Shown: piece after piece, positions 12,297 to 23,836 of the stretch
Layout: each line of letters begins with the position of its first letter
How positions within the stretch are numbered: the stretch's first letter is position 1
Notes under the pieces: generated by a model
The model's input: only the letters and a program-made list of their open reading frames with translations
Databases searched by the model: none
What the model was told of the DNA's origin: nothing
From: Thalassia testudinum
Lineage: Eukaryota; Streptophyta; Magnoliopsida; Alismatales; Hydrocharitaceae
Direction of reading: 5' to 3'
NCBI GenBank assembly: GCA_037157565.1
Contig: JAZHRO010000055.1
Span: forward strand, 40,517,001-40,581,000
DNA length: 64,000 nucleotides
Translations under genes and position numbers: made by a program

Positions 12297-13442
12297 GGCT
12301 CATCATAGCTAAAATGCCAAAGTTAAACTAAAAAGTATGTTAAACACGATCAAATTAACACAATAAAAGGGTTAAGTGTGGGAATTAAGGAAAATGACCT
12401 AAAATATCAATTTTGTGTTAAAAATGTATAATTATGTTAATTTTGATAGATTCTATACCTAAGTATGTAAATAGATGATTTGAATGCCAATTGAACACTA
12501 AATGAGCACAAATTCACAAATCAACGATTGAATATATTCTAATATGTTCAAATCATATGCTATAAAAGTTACATTGAATTGACATCGGTAGGACCTTGGA
12601 ACTAATTATTTACATTTAGGTCCTTCATGCATATCAAGCCTTTCACATTTTATATAGCCTAAAAGTTATAGGGACTTCTTTGAATGCCTTCAAGGACCTC
12701 TTGGTAACCATTTCTTATCACTTATGGGCTGTTGTGCAAACTGCACATCGATTCACTTTAAGGGTATAGATGACATTTACCCAACACACCTACAGGGCCT
12801 CTCTTCAGCAGCTGTTCATACACGATGAACTCAAGAGCTCTTGACCACCCATTCATCTCCTCTTTGATCCAACGATGGATCTCCACCAAACCTCCTGGAG
12901 CTAGTTTCAATTGATTCCCACCCTTTTGTAGATCACATCTGATGGCCACCTTTCATGCTAATCGCATGTGCACGCCTGAGATCTCATCACCTCTGTTCCT
13001 TCACAACCTTCACTCCCTATATTTGATCTTCCAAGCCATCCTACACCTATATATAGAGCTCCCCCTTGAGCTCACAACCCTGACCAGCTCTCTACCCTCC
13101 AATTGAGCTAGTCCTTTCTTCCCCTTCCAACTCTTCTTCCTCCTCATCCATGGCTTGTGACAGAAGCCAATTCTCTTTCCAACATTCTTCCTTGCTACTA
13201 GGATTCACATAACATTTGAGGGCAACCCAGAGCTCTTCTCCTATGGGCTTTCGATCGCTAGAAGCAACTCCCTCCATTTGTCGCCATTGGCCACCAGCCA
13301 TGGTTCCCTGAGGTCATGTTATTCTTTAGTTTAGGATTTTAATCGCTTTTCTAGGGTAATGTAGCTTAGATAGATAGATTAGAGTTAGAGTTGTTTAATT
13401 TTGCTAGATTAGGTCTAGAATAGTGTAATTAGTGTCCTCTCT
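12297..13442. other. Unassigned sequence with a TATA-like promoter
   Basis: No gene was recognised. A strong TATA box CTATATATAGAG lies at 13048-13057 on the plus strand, followed by pyrimidine-rich, GC-richer sequence like the R region of an LTR. A second LTR copy was not found in the window. The last five bases (13438-13442, TCTCT) abut element A. Confidence 0.4.
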
Positions 13443-13693
13443 TGTTACGACCCGATTCCCGAATCCCTACGAGACACGAGAATCGGACCGACTTGACTAA
13501 TCCCAAGACCCAGTCGTCCAACGAAAAAGTAACCAAAAGAGCAGTAAAATAACCCACATTCACCATGTATATAACTAGCAGTAACAAAATACAGCAGTAA
13601 AGAAAAGAACTACTACAGTATACACCACCACAACCGTAAAGAAATAAACAGGTACATAAACATGATGCTTACAATAAAAGAGTACAGTGGTAA
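13443..13693 (-). mobile_element. Element A 3' LTR, outer part
   Basis: It matches 57341-57592 of the right LTR from TGTTACGACCCGATTCCCG onward. It ends at GTGGTAA, the target duplicated by element B, and resumes at 23837. Confidence 0.95.
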
Positions 13694-16456
13694 TGTTGAT
13701 GTGACTGCTCAACTCAATCATGTTTTAACAGTTATTGCGTCGTAGCATAGGTGATCAAGCGTTGTCGACAAATAAAAGTTTTATTACTCGAAAACTGGTG
13801 TATCCGAGGTCGAACACAGGGAGCAATTGGAATTTACTACTAATCTCAAGAATGTAATTGAACACTGTAATTACTCAAAACTTTAATTCAAATGTAAATG
13901 CATGAGTTTGAAAAGCAATTATGGTAAAAAGGAAGAATTGGACGTCTGATCATGGGATCGGACGTCTTAAAAATGTGTTTCCTTTCTTTGATTCTTCTTC
14001 TAACTTTCTTCCTTTCTTCTTCTTTCTCTGGAGTGCCTTGCTTTTCTTCTTATTTTCTTCTGTCTTCTAACTTGTCTCTGCTTCCTTTGCTTCAGTTCCT
14101 CTTCTTCTTCTGCTTGTCTTCTATTTCTTTTCTTCTTCAGTTCTTCTTCTCTTTTTCCTTCGCCTCTTCCTTCTCTTTTCAATGGCGTCCTTCCTTCTTC
14201 ATTTTTGCCTCTGTTTGCCTTCTGCTTCCTTCTCTTCTTCCCTTGCTAGCAGCGGCCAAGTGTTTGCTTCACTCCTTCCTTCCCTGCACAAACACAGCAA
14301 AGCACAAAACCTAACCCTCTTCCCACACCCGCGTGTCTCTCTCTCTCTCTGTAAACCACTCTCAGGATGCTCTCCCAGAGCCGAGTAAACGGGTCGGATC
14401 GCGTGCCCGTGACCAGGCGCACTGGCGTGAGGGTGATGCGCGAGGTGTGCTCAGGATAGGGTCGGGTTGGATCACGCCAGATCTGTGAGGTGAAACCACG
14501 GACGAGGTGGCGTGAGATAGGTGAGGGACCTCACCCCAGGTGCGTTTGGAGGCACTGAGCAGATATGACAAAAGCAATTTAAACCACGCCAGCGCCTTGT
14601 AAGTTACCAATGTGGGACTAAGGGTTGCTGCCTTCTCTCACGCGCCTGCAGGACTCCTTCATTCAATTTCCATAGCTGCGGCCTTCGTTGCATTGCTCGC
14701 TGAACCCTTTGGCTTCGCAAGGCCTGCCCACATTCGCAGCACCTGGAGCCTTGCGGTCCTGAAGCCTGGAGAGAGCGTGGAGCTTCTTCGAGTCGCCGTT
14801 AATGGCGGCCGGGGCATGGAACCTGTCAGACATGAAAAGAGCCTTGCGGCCTAATCAGATCACCGGGGAACCTTCGCCTTGTCACGGCGAAGGTGAAGAA
14901 CAAGGTGGCAAACCGCGGGGTGGCCTAGGAGTGCGTGCTTAGGTTGCCCTGTGGCCGGATGGATGGGTGAGTTCGGGGGACCGTTGGGTAGGCTTATAGG
15001 GACTGTGGATGGGCGGAGATTACTCAGTGAGGTGAGGAGGAGGTTATGTGATGGTCGGCGAGGCGTGTGGGGCTATGGAGTGATGGGAGCGCCTCGTCGG
15101 AGGGTGTCCAGATATGAGGAAGGTGACGGTGGATAGCAACGGTCGAGGGGTCGATTGTGTGAAATAAAGTGAGGAAATGAAAGAGGGGATAGAAGGGAAT
15201 GATTTTAACCTAGCTAAAGGGACGAAGGGGACGAAGAGGCGGACGGCAGTACTTGCTGTCACCGGAGAAGAAGACACCCAGTGGAGGAAGACGGCGGCGA
15301 CGACGGGGCTAGGGCAGCGCGTGCGGGTGTTGCGCGACGCGGAGGAGGATGAGGAAGATGACTCTGCCACTGGTTTTGTGGCAGAGCGAAGAGGAAGGGG
15401 AGGGGGGCTCGACGGAGCTCGCTGGACCTCTTGGTCGGAGGAGAAGGAGATGAATTTGAGGTGGAAATCCGGCCAAGTCAAGTTGAGGAGTTACGTCCGG
15501 AGTTAGGGTTTAATTTATAGGTGTTTGGCCGTGCGTCTGGTGCGTGGAGGGCACGCCTTCTCTCGCCGACATCTCACCGGAGATGGAAGGTGGTTAGATA
15601 CCCAAATCTCTCGTGTGTTCGCACGAGAGATTGGGTGTAAATCTGGGATCAAGATCAGGCTTAGATGGAAGGGGATTTCTCAGAGAATCTCCCTTCCAAT
15701 TTTGGGAGGGGATCTCTAAGGGATCTGAGCGTATTCCCTCTCTAATCCTCGTCGGAGAAGGATTCTGCCCCAATAATGGTAGAAGGACTTGATTGTAAGA
15801 TTGGCAAGAAAGATAGGGGGGTTGTTGTGATGATTTTCAAAAGATAAGGACCAAAATGTGATTGGTTGTACTAAATTGCAAAGTAGGTCAAGATGACCTC
15901 CCTTTAGGTCCAAATTTTGGTACAAACCTAATTTAGACCTAAGGAATCCAATGGTGAAGTTGGATTTTAGGTTTGACCACGTTTGACTGGATATTTTGCG
16001 TAAAAACCCAAATTAGGTAATTTGATGAGCTAGGACCCTAATCTAGGTCAAACTAGGTTCCAAAGGCCAATTTGATTGTTCTAAACCATAGGGGATATTT
16101 TTCCATGCTTTTTAGAGAATTTAATTGATTTTTATCCTGACCGGAACCTTGTTGAATTAAGCAGGTCTGGTTTAGGGTTACCAAATGTCATTTAATTCCT
16201 AGATTGCACATGAACCCATTTCTGATTGATTCAACCCACTTTTTATCTCATTTAGACCATTTGACCTATGTTTTGTTTCTGAGAAATCCCGTTTATGTAT
16301 TGCAATGGTAAAATTACAGTTTTAACCTTTATTTCATGTTTTTTTCTCAGAACACTTATTCCTTCAATTAAGCCCTCTTCTAGGTTATGTAGGAGCTTTT
16401 ATTCTCTTTATTAGGTCAAAATGAGCTAGTTATGGCTCATGATGAGGCTCTCATCA
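13694..16456 (-). repeat. Element B 3' LTR
   Basis: 2763 bp, TGTTGATG...CTCATCA on the plus strand. In transcription order (leftward) it has a 35-bp hairpin at 15601-15635, a TATA box CTATAAATTA (plus 15511-15520), GC-rich leader, the GTGGGACTAA motif at 14612-14621, a purine-rich tract (plus 13978-14260), the GACGTC stem-loop (13940-13965), and the CGAGGTCGAA...GGGAGCAA block (13807-13835). Long frames inside it are by-products of GC-rich and purine-rich sequence. Confidence 0.95.
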
Positions 16457-16471
16457 TACCCCCATGCCTAG
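16457..16471 (-). other. Element B polypurine tract region
   Basis: On the minus strand GCTAGGCATGGGGGTA directly precedes the 3' LTR and is the likely primer for plus-strand DNA synthesis. The same sequence precedes the 3' LTRs of C (36293-36307) and, closely, E (51211-51224). Confidence 0.8.
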
Positions 16472-16895
16472 CTTTTGCTAGTCCCTTAGCAAAATTTTAA
16501 GGTTTTAACTTGCATTCTAGACCCTGAGTGTCTGTCATCAATTATGATAAGTGCTTCTCTTTTTCTTTTGTGATTAGGTCAGAATGCCGACAATAGGACT
16601 AGAGGTATTCAAGTACCAACCAAAATCAGGACCTGACCCGCTTTAGCCTCAGTCCTCCTGAAAGGTTTTTAAGGCCCACAAAAACTAACCTAGGGTTTGT
16701 TGGACTCCGCGGTTAAAGCACCTGTGCTTGAGACCTTTTTAGCCTAGGTTCAGTTTGCAGTGCATTTTTGTAAGAGAGAGATAGAAGATTTATTTGTTTG
16801 GAGAGCTTTTCTCTCTCTTTTCTTTTTATTTCTAGCTTCGGATTAGCTTCTCAACACTGTCTGTATCGGATTCCTCGTCCCCATCATCAATCCTC

Positions 16896-17065
16896 AAGGG
16901 TTCCTGGCTATCGAGATTTCGAGATAATCCCGCCCATGGCAACCCCCAAAACCCTGGCTTTCGAGATTTCGAGATAATCAGCCCATGGTATTCCGTGGCC
17001 GAATTCAGACCCTGGCGATCGACATTTCGTGATAATGCCGCCCATGGTATCTGAACCAGCAGAGT
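16896..17065. repeat. Three-copy array of about 55 bp inside element B
   Basis: Three tandem units each contain CCTGGC, a TCGAGATTTCGAGATAAT-like core and GCCCATGG (units start near 16903, 16952 and 17011). The same three-unit array, diverged, is at 36730-36897 in element C, at the equivalent distance from the polypurine tract. Confidence 0.85.
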
Positions 17066-17975
17066 GCTTACATTCCCCCAGTAGGATATTTAAATATCCT
17101 AAGAGACGAGCACCGAGGAGATGATATGTTGTTACGCATCTTCGAGGGGAATTTTCCGCCTCTCCATGCCGGGAACTCGTCCAAATCAACTTGTGTTGAT
17201 TGGCCGCTCCTAATCTAGGTGACTTTTGCAGAACATTAAATGTTTTTGCGTGATTTGGATGTTTATGCGCACTGAACCAGACTGTGTGTGAATTTGGGGT
17301 GCTTAGGTTACCAAATCCCGCAAACCGAAGGTCAGTTAACGAGGTCGAATATTTCCTAAGCCTTAGACCTAATACTTAAGCTTTGTATTTTCCTTAACCT
17401 CTTGAGGATTATCCAGATCTTAGTGGATATGTGAATTTTTAAGCTAAAGAATCTAGCCCAAGAGGCCTAAGATCAGCGTTCCTGCTAATCTCTTGTTATG
17501 TCTCCTTAGCACTTTTCTTTTATTTCTTTTCTTGATCTGGTCTAGAACGTCAGTTAATTTCTTAATCTTTTACTAATGACTATTTCTTTTTCTTTCTCAT
17601 TTTGTGCTCCTTTTTGTCATTTTTGCTCTTTTTCTCCTCCTTATGATTATGTGGCTCACAAAATTTCCTCCCTCCCCTATTTTTTTGTTCTTTTTCATAA
17701 TTTTTCAATTTTTTTGTGTTTTTGACATATGTGAATTTTTTTGTGTGAGAATCCTTCTGACTGTTTCTTGGTTCTGTATGTATGCACTTTATCACCCCCC
17801 CCATGCCTAAGTTTTGCATTGTCCTCATTGTAAATGGAGGGTGTGAAATAGTGTTGAGGTCAGGGACTTAGAACAAGATACATCGGGTGGGTGAATGGGT
17901 CGAAAATGACTGATGCGGATGATTTTAAGCTCTGATACGTGTACCAGAGGTGGGATCAGCTGTCTAAGGCTGAAC

Positions 17976-19697
17976 TCAAGGTGCAATGGACATGGAGTAC
18001 AGACGGATAATCCGACGGGTCTCTATTTTTGGGATGACGGGTTGCCTCCCGTTAAGCGCTAAATTTAATGCCTTCAGCCGAGCGGAAAATGGGGAGGAGA
18101 GGGAGTGGTCAAAAACAGCGGAATTTTGTAAAACAAGCACCTTGATTAAGAGCCTGGTTGATCCAACCAGGTGCTTGTTAAGATCAGTAGGCTGATGATG
18201 CAGCCCAAACCCAATAAGTCTGGTGGGTTGATATATGTAGATCAACAGATGCGGAACCCACCATATGCCGTGTGGTTCTGATGGATATGGAAGTGAAAAC
18301 TCAGGTTTAGGCTGAGTCGAATGAACCTGGTCAGAGTAGGGTTCCGAAAAATAATCAATGTGTGGTGTGGAAACCCTATAGGGGTGATCACGGAATGATG
18401 GCTCCTATTTTTCGGTCTGATCAATGCCCGATACTCGATATAGATATGGAGTTGAATTAACTGCAAACGGCTCAGTGAGAGGTGAATCGGAATAGAAATT
18501 GAGTCTGGTTGCGGGTCGAGGTAGAGAACGGGTTTTGATTGGTTCTGTATAAGTGGAGCAGGTGGCTTCAAAGAGAATTGGCTTGTTATAATCAGGAAGC
18601 AGATTTTCTCCGATGTTATGGTCAGATTCGAAATCGTCGGAGAGTTTGTGAAAATCAAAATCAGAATGAGATTCCAGATCATGAATTCCACCATAGAGTA
18701 AATCATATTCAGCAGCCTGACTGGGGTCTAGCCTAAATGCTAATTCTGAGCTTAAAAAGGTGTCCTTATCTGGTAGAGGCTCAGGTTCTATGCTAGTAGG
18801 GCAGACCTAATTGAAACCCCACTCGTCCAACTCCTCGATTTCTGTGTCGTAGATTGGCGTGACTTCCGAAGAATTGATTAGTTCCTCTGAGGATGTTGGC
18901 GAGGGATATTCATCAAATAGAGGTCCAAAATCATATTCTTCATTGAAAGATTGATCTTCTTCATATGGGGCCTTGAAATCTTCAAAATAGGTTTCAGATC
19001 TAGGTTCTAGGCTTAGGATGTGGGTTGAATCACTAGAATCTAGGTATGAATAACCTTCGAGGGTCACCTTATCAGAATAAGGGACGGAATTTACACCCTC
19101 GAGAGGTTCGGTTCTTCTCTCATACTTGCAGGAGTTTTGGGATTCTAGAATGGGCTCATCATGGTATTTTCCTACATTTGGAGCTTCCCAACCTTCTTCA
19201 ATATCAGACACATTATACTCCATCTGGGTTGGGAATCCACAACCATTTTGTGCCTCAAACCTGAGATTAGATTAATCGTCGATGTCATCCCAAGATGGTT
19301 CATCTTCTGTTTGTGGTATATATGGGTACTTCTAGTCAATAACTTGTTTTACTAATCTCATTATCTCTTCCCATTTTTCAAGACTATCTTGGTGTTGCTT
19401 CCAAAGTTGAGGATTTGTCATACATTGAAGGTATTCAAGATTGTGCAGTTTTTCTATCTCAATGTATGCAGTAATGATCAAGTCACGGGTTGATCCTTTT
19501 GTGGCTTCTGCTAATAGTACTTGGGCACAAGTTATGATAAAGGTTGTGGTTGTTGGGGCATCAACTTGAATGTTTCCTACGAGTGTTGAGGTTTCTTCTT
19601 TTTCATAGAATTTCAGGGCATGCTCAATCATTCTATCTCTCATGGATCTCCGATATTCAGGTTTCTTGAATGATAGTCCTAAGTGGTTTGGCTGCAT
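17976..19697 (-). pseudogene. Decayed acidic ORF of element B, unknown function
   Basis: One reading frame of about 570 codons runs leftward from an ATG at 19697 to a stop at 17976-17978. It is interrupted by four in-frame stops (19332-19334, 19272-19274, 18807-18809, 18405-18407) but no frameshift. It begins after a proline-rich stretch, continues with a charged, probably helical part (residues 10-120), then a long Asp/Glu/Ser/Tyr-rich middle (such as TPIYDTEIEELDEWG), and ends in a more hydrophobic segment. There is no zinc knuckle, protease DSG/DTG, RT or integrase motif. Element E carries an ORF of the same position, composition and order (47744-49220), and short C-terminal similarities are visible. 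It may be a diverged gag-like protein or one specific to these elements; I cannot assign a function. The last codons overlap the 3' noncoding block shared with C. Confidence 0.65.
18036..18060. other. 25-bp 3' block identical in elements B and C
   Basis: A 25-bp stretch, on the minus strand AGCGCTTAACGGGAGGCAAC followed by CCGTC, is identical at 37867-37891 in element C. The GGGAGGCAACCC core is self-complementary at its ends and sits just after the coding region in both elements. Confidence 0.85.
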
Positions 19698-19851
19698 ATT
19701 TGGATCAGGTGGTGGAATCCAGATGTAGAATCAGAGTTTGAATCAAGATGTAGAATCAATTTATGAAGCGATCAGATCTGAATAACGAGTCCCACTGAAA
19801 ATGTGTGTGTGTGCTCTAAAGAGAAAAGATGAGGGACTGGAGATGTTTTTG

Positions 19852-20089
19852 ACCCAATCAAGACACCCAAAGACGTTTGGATGACTATGGAGGTTCCGGG
19901 AGGATGGTACCCCTAGATCAGAAGATCGTCCACTTGAGAATTACCTGGGCAGCCAGAGAGGGAGAGTCCCGCAAAGACCCCTACACGGTAGAGCGTCCCC
20001 ACGGGTTACAGGGTTTCCCCCACCTGACCTCTCTTGTCACTGAGATTCCAGGTAGACCAGAATGGGGACCTTGACCTCTTAAGTCTACC
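19852..20089 (-). promoter_or_regulatory. Conserved 5' leader block of element B
   Basis: The block lies between the primer site and the ORF. It is strongly similar to 43404-43648 in element C, where it directly precedes gag. An 89-bp core (19936-20024 here, 43493-43581 in C) shows no difference, although the two LTRs are much more diverged. Position and conservation fit an RNA packaging or dimerisation signal; that function is inferred. A 65-residue frame on the plus strand is an accidental by-product. Confidence 0.7.
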
Positions 20090-20489
20090 ACTTTTATTTC
20101 AAAGGTGCTTTAGGGTTCTCACTTGAACTTTTGGATGGTTTTGATGTTGTGACCTAATTTAGAGGTTGGTTGACCCAATGGGTCAACTTCACCTAACCTG
20201 TCCTATGGATGGCAGAATGATTCTAGGCTTGGGGCCTAGAGGTCACCCTGATTGACTCCCAGGTTATTAGGTCCAAAAATTTTAAGATTCAAGTGATTTT
20301 AGAGCTCAATTTTTAGGGTTTGTCTTGTTTAGATCTCTTCAATCACAGGTTTGGGTAGCACACTGATGCGGGAGGGTTTATTTCCTTTTATACAGGCATG
20401 TGTGACTAGCACTTCAAGATCCTACTATAGAAATCCTAGTTTGGTTCTATTTCCAATCCTCTTTTTCTCTTTGAAAAGGTTCTCTTTGG

Positions 20490-20890
20490 ACTTAAAAACA
20501 AGAAGTGTGTTGTCCACCGAGATTAAGCGTGATTTCTATTAGGCACATGAATTTGTGGGATAGGGAAAACAAAAATCTCTCCAACTTCAAGAAGATTTGA
20601 AAAATTTTTCGCAAAATCAGGAAATGTTTGCCTTAAAATGGTGATTACTATAGAAAGAAGGCAATTGATTCCTAAATTAATTTCTTCCTTTTGTCGAAGT
20701 GTGTTGTCCGCCGAGATTAAGCGTGATTTCTATTAGGCACATGAATTTGTGGGATAGGGAAAAAAAAAATCTCTCCAACTTCAAGAAGATTTGAAAAATT
20801 TTTCGCAAAATCAGGAAATGTTTGCCTTAAAATGGTGATTACTATAGAAAGAAGGCAATTGATTTCTAAATTAATTTCTTCCTTTTGTCC
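20490..20890. repeat. Tandem duplication of about 195 bp in the element B leader
   Basis: The stretch GAAGTGTGTTGTCCRCCGAG to CTTCCTTTTGTC occurs twice in a row (about 20501-20695 and 20696-20889), nearly identical. It lies between the primer site and the conserved leader block. Confidence 0.85.
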
Positions 20891-21065
20891 TTTTAGGATT
20901 AGGGGATGGTTTAAGGAAGAAAAGAACTTACCTGCCCTGGAGTAGTTGACTTGCGGGAGAGATTTTCTCGTGAAATACCTGCAAGATCACAACAAAGCAA
21001 AGTAGGGCAAGTTAGTGTTCAATATGATAAAAAGAATGTAGAGACTAGTGATAAATTGCACGTTG

Positions 21066-21084
21066 CTCCCTGGCAACGGTGCCA
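21066..21084 (-). promoter_or_regulatory. Element B primer-binding site (tRNA-Asp type)
   Basis: Plus strand CTCCCTGGCAACGGTGCCA resembles the 3' end of plant tRNA-Asp with two differences from the site in C. It is three bases inside the 5' LTR (21088), so reverse transcription would start here on a minus-strand transcript. Confidence 0.85.
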
Positions 21085-21087
21085 TTT

Positions 21088-23836
21088 TGTTGACGTGACT
21101 GCTCGACTCGATCGTGTTTTAACAGTTATTGCGTCGTAGTATAGGTGATCAAGCATCGTAACAAATAAAAGTTTTATTACTAGAAAATTGGAGTATTCAA
21201 GGTCGAACATAGGGAGCAATTGTAATTTACTACTAATCTCAAGAATGTAATTGAACACTGTAATTACTCAAAACTTTAATTCAAATGTAAATGCATGAGT
21301 TTAAAAAGCAATTATGGTAAAAAGGAAGAATTGGACGTCTGATCATGGGATCAGACGTCTTAAAAATGTGTTTCCTTTCTTTGCTTCTTCTTCTGACTTT
21401 CTTCCTTTCTTCTTCTTTCTCTGGGGTGCCTTGCTTTTCTTCTTATTTTCTTCTGTCTTCTAACTTGTCTCTGCTTCCTTTGCTTCAGTTCCTCTTCTTC
21501 TTCTTCTGCTTGTCTTCTATTTCTTTTCTTCTTCAGTTCTTCTTCTCTTTTTCCTTTGCCTCTTCCTTCTCTTTTCAATGGCGTCCTTCCTTCTTCATTT
21601 TTGCCTCTGTTTGCCTTCTGCTTCCTTCTCTTCTTCCCTTGTTAGCAGCGGCCAAGTGTTTGCTTCACTCCTTCCTTCCTTGCACAAACACAGCAAAGCA
21701 CAAAACCTAACCCTCTACCCACACCCGCGCGTCTCTCTCTCTCTCTGTAAACCACTTGCAGGATGCTCTCCCAGAGCCGGGTAAACGGGTCGGATCGTGT
21801 GCCTGTGACTAAGCGCATCGGCGTGAGGGTGATGCGCGAGGTGTGCTCAGGACAGGGTCGGGTCGGATCGCACCAGATCCGTGAGGTGAAACCACGGATG
21901 AGGCGGTGTGAGATAGGTGAGGGACCTCACCCCAGGTGCGTTTGGAGGCACTGAGCAGATATGACAAAAGCAATTCAAACCACGCCAGCGCCTTATAAGT
22001 TACCGATGTGGGACTAAAGGTTGCTACCTTCTATCGCGCACTCGTAGGACTCCTTCATTCAATTTCCACAGCTGCGGCCTTCGTTGCATTGCTTGCTGAA
22101 CCCCTTGGCTTCGAAAGGCCTGCCCACGTTCGCAGCACCTAGAGACTTGCGTCCTGAAGCCTGGAGAGAGCGTGGAGCTTCTTCGAGTCGTCGTTAATGG
22201 CGACCGGGGCGTGGAACCTGTCAGACACGAAAAGAGTCTCGCGGCCTAATCAGATCACCGGGGAACCTTCACCTTGTCACGGCGAAGGTGAAGAACAAGG
22301 TGGCAGGCCACGGGGTGGCCTAGGAGTGCGTGCCTAGGTCGCCCTGTGGCCGGATGGATGGGTGAGTTCGGGGGACCGTTGGGTAGGCTTATAGGGATTG
22401 TGGATGGGCAAAGATTACTCAGTGAGGTGAGGAGGAGGTTATGTGATGGTCGGCGAGGCGTGTGGGGCTATAGAGTGATGGGAGCGCCTCGTCGGATGGT
22501 GGCCAGATATGAGGAAGGTGACGGTGGACAGCAACGGTCGAGGGGTCGATTGAGTGAAATAAAGTGAGGAAATGAAAGAGGGGATAGAGGGGAATGATTT
22601 TAACCTAGCTAAAGGAACGAAGGGGACGAAGAGGCGGACGGCAGTACCTGCTGTCATCGGAGAAGAAGACGCCCAGTGGAGGAAGACTGCAGCGACGACG
22701 GGGCTAGGGCAGCGCGTGCGGGTGTTGCGCGACACGGAGGAGGATGAGGAAGACGACTCTGCCACTGGTTTTGTGGCAGAGCGAAGAGGAAGGGGAGGGG
22801 GGCTTGTCGGAGCTCGCTGGACCTCTTGGTCAGAGGAGAAGGAGATGAATTTGAGGTGGAAATCCGGCCAAGTCAAGCTGAGGAGTTACGGCCGGAGTTA
22901 GGGTTTAATTTATAGGTGTTTGGCCGTGCGTCTGGTGCGTGGGGGGCATGCCTTCTCTAGCCGACATCTGACCAGAGATGGAAGGTGGTTAGATACCCAA
23001 ATCTCTCGTGCGTTCGCACGAGAGATTGGGTGCAAATCTGGGATCAAGATCAGGCTTAGATAGAGAATCTCCCTTCCAATTTTGGGAGGGGATCTCTGAG
23101 GGATCTGAGCGTATTCCCTCTCTAATCCTCGCTGGAGAAGGATTCTACCCCAATAATGGCGGAAGGACTTGATTGTAAGATTGGCGAGAAAGATAGGGAG
23201 GTTGTTGCGATGATTTTCAAAAGATAGGGACCAAAATGTGATTGGGTGTACTAAATTGCAAAGTAGGTCAAGATGACTTTCTCTTAGGTCCAAATTTTGG
23301 TACAAACCTAATTTCGACCTATGGAATCCAATGGTGAAGTTGGATTTTAGGTTTGACCACGTTTGACTGGGCATTTTGCGTAGAAACCCAAATTAGGTCA
23401 ATTGATGAGCTAGGACCCTAATCTAGGTCAAACTAGGTTCCAAAGGCCAATTTGAATGTTCTAAACCCTAGGGGATATTTTTTCATGATTTTTAGAGGGT
23501 TTAATTAATTTTTATCCTGACCGTAACCTTGTTGAATTAAGCAGGTCTGTTTTAGGGTTATCAAATGTCATTTAATTCCTGGATTGCATATGAACTCATT
23601 TCTGATTGATTCAACCCACTTTTTATCTCATTTAGACCATTTGACCTATGTTTTGTCTCTGGGAAATCCCATTTATGTACTGCAATGGTAAAATTACAGT
23701 TTTAACCTTTATTTCATGTTTTCTTCTCAGAACACTTATTCCTTCAATTAAGCCCTCTTCTAGGTTATGTAGGAGCTTTTATTCTCTTTATTAGGTCAAA
23801 ATGAGCTAGTTATGACTCATGATGAGGCTCTCATCA
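21088..23836 (-). repeat. Element B 5' LTR
   Basis: 2749 bp and the same parts as 13694-16456: hairpin 22996-23030, TATA box 22907-22915, purine-rich tract 21375-21655, and a perfect GACGTC stem-loop 21334-21359. The two LTRs differ at many scattered sites and by small indels (for example 18 bp missing near 23060), so the insertion is not recent. Confidence 0.95.

Larger units (their letters stand above)
13694..23836 (-). mobile_element. Element B: non-autonomous Athila-like LTR retrotransposon
   Basis: A complete element inserted in the left LTR of A with a perfect 5-bp target duplication GGTAA (13689-13693 and 23837-23841). The LTRs are 13694-16456 and 21088-23836; the 4.6-kb interior has a tRNA-Asp primer site on the right and a polypurine tract on the left, so it is transcribed leftward. 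The interior encodes no protease, RT, RNase H or integrase, only a decayed acidic ORF. LTR organisation, leader and 3' noncoding blocks resemble the Athila element C. Confidence 0.95.

Noticed and set aside
14000..14314. Open frames rich in Leu/Ser/Phe (plus) or Arg/Glu/Lys (minus), also at 21345-21710, 29308-29862, 33541-34348 and 44368-45173
   Set aside because: They are by-products of CTT/GAA-rich tracts inside LTRs; both strands are open and no domain is present.
19877..20074. 65-codon frame conserved between B and C (43401-43631)
   Set aside because: It is antisense to the transcripts, in a leader block; conservation is explained better by an RNA element than by a peptide.
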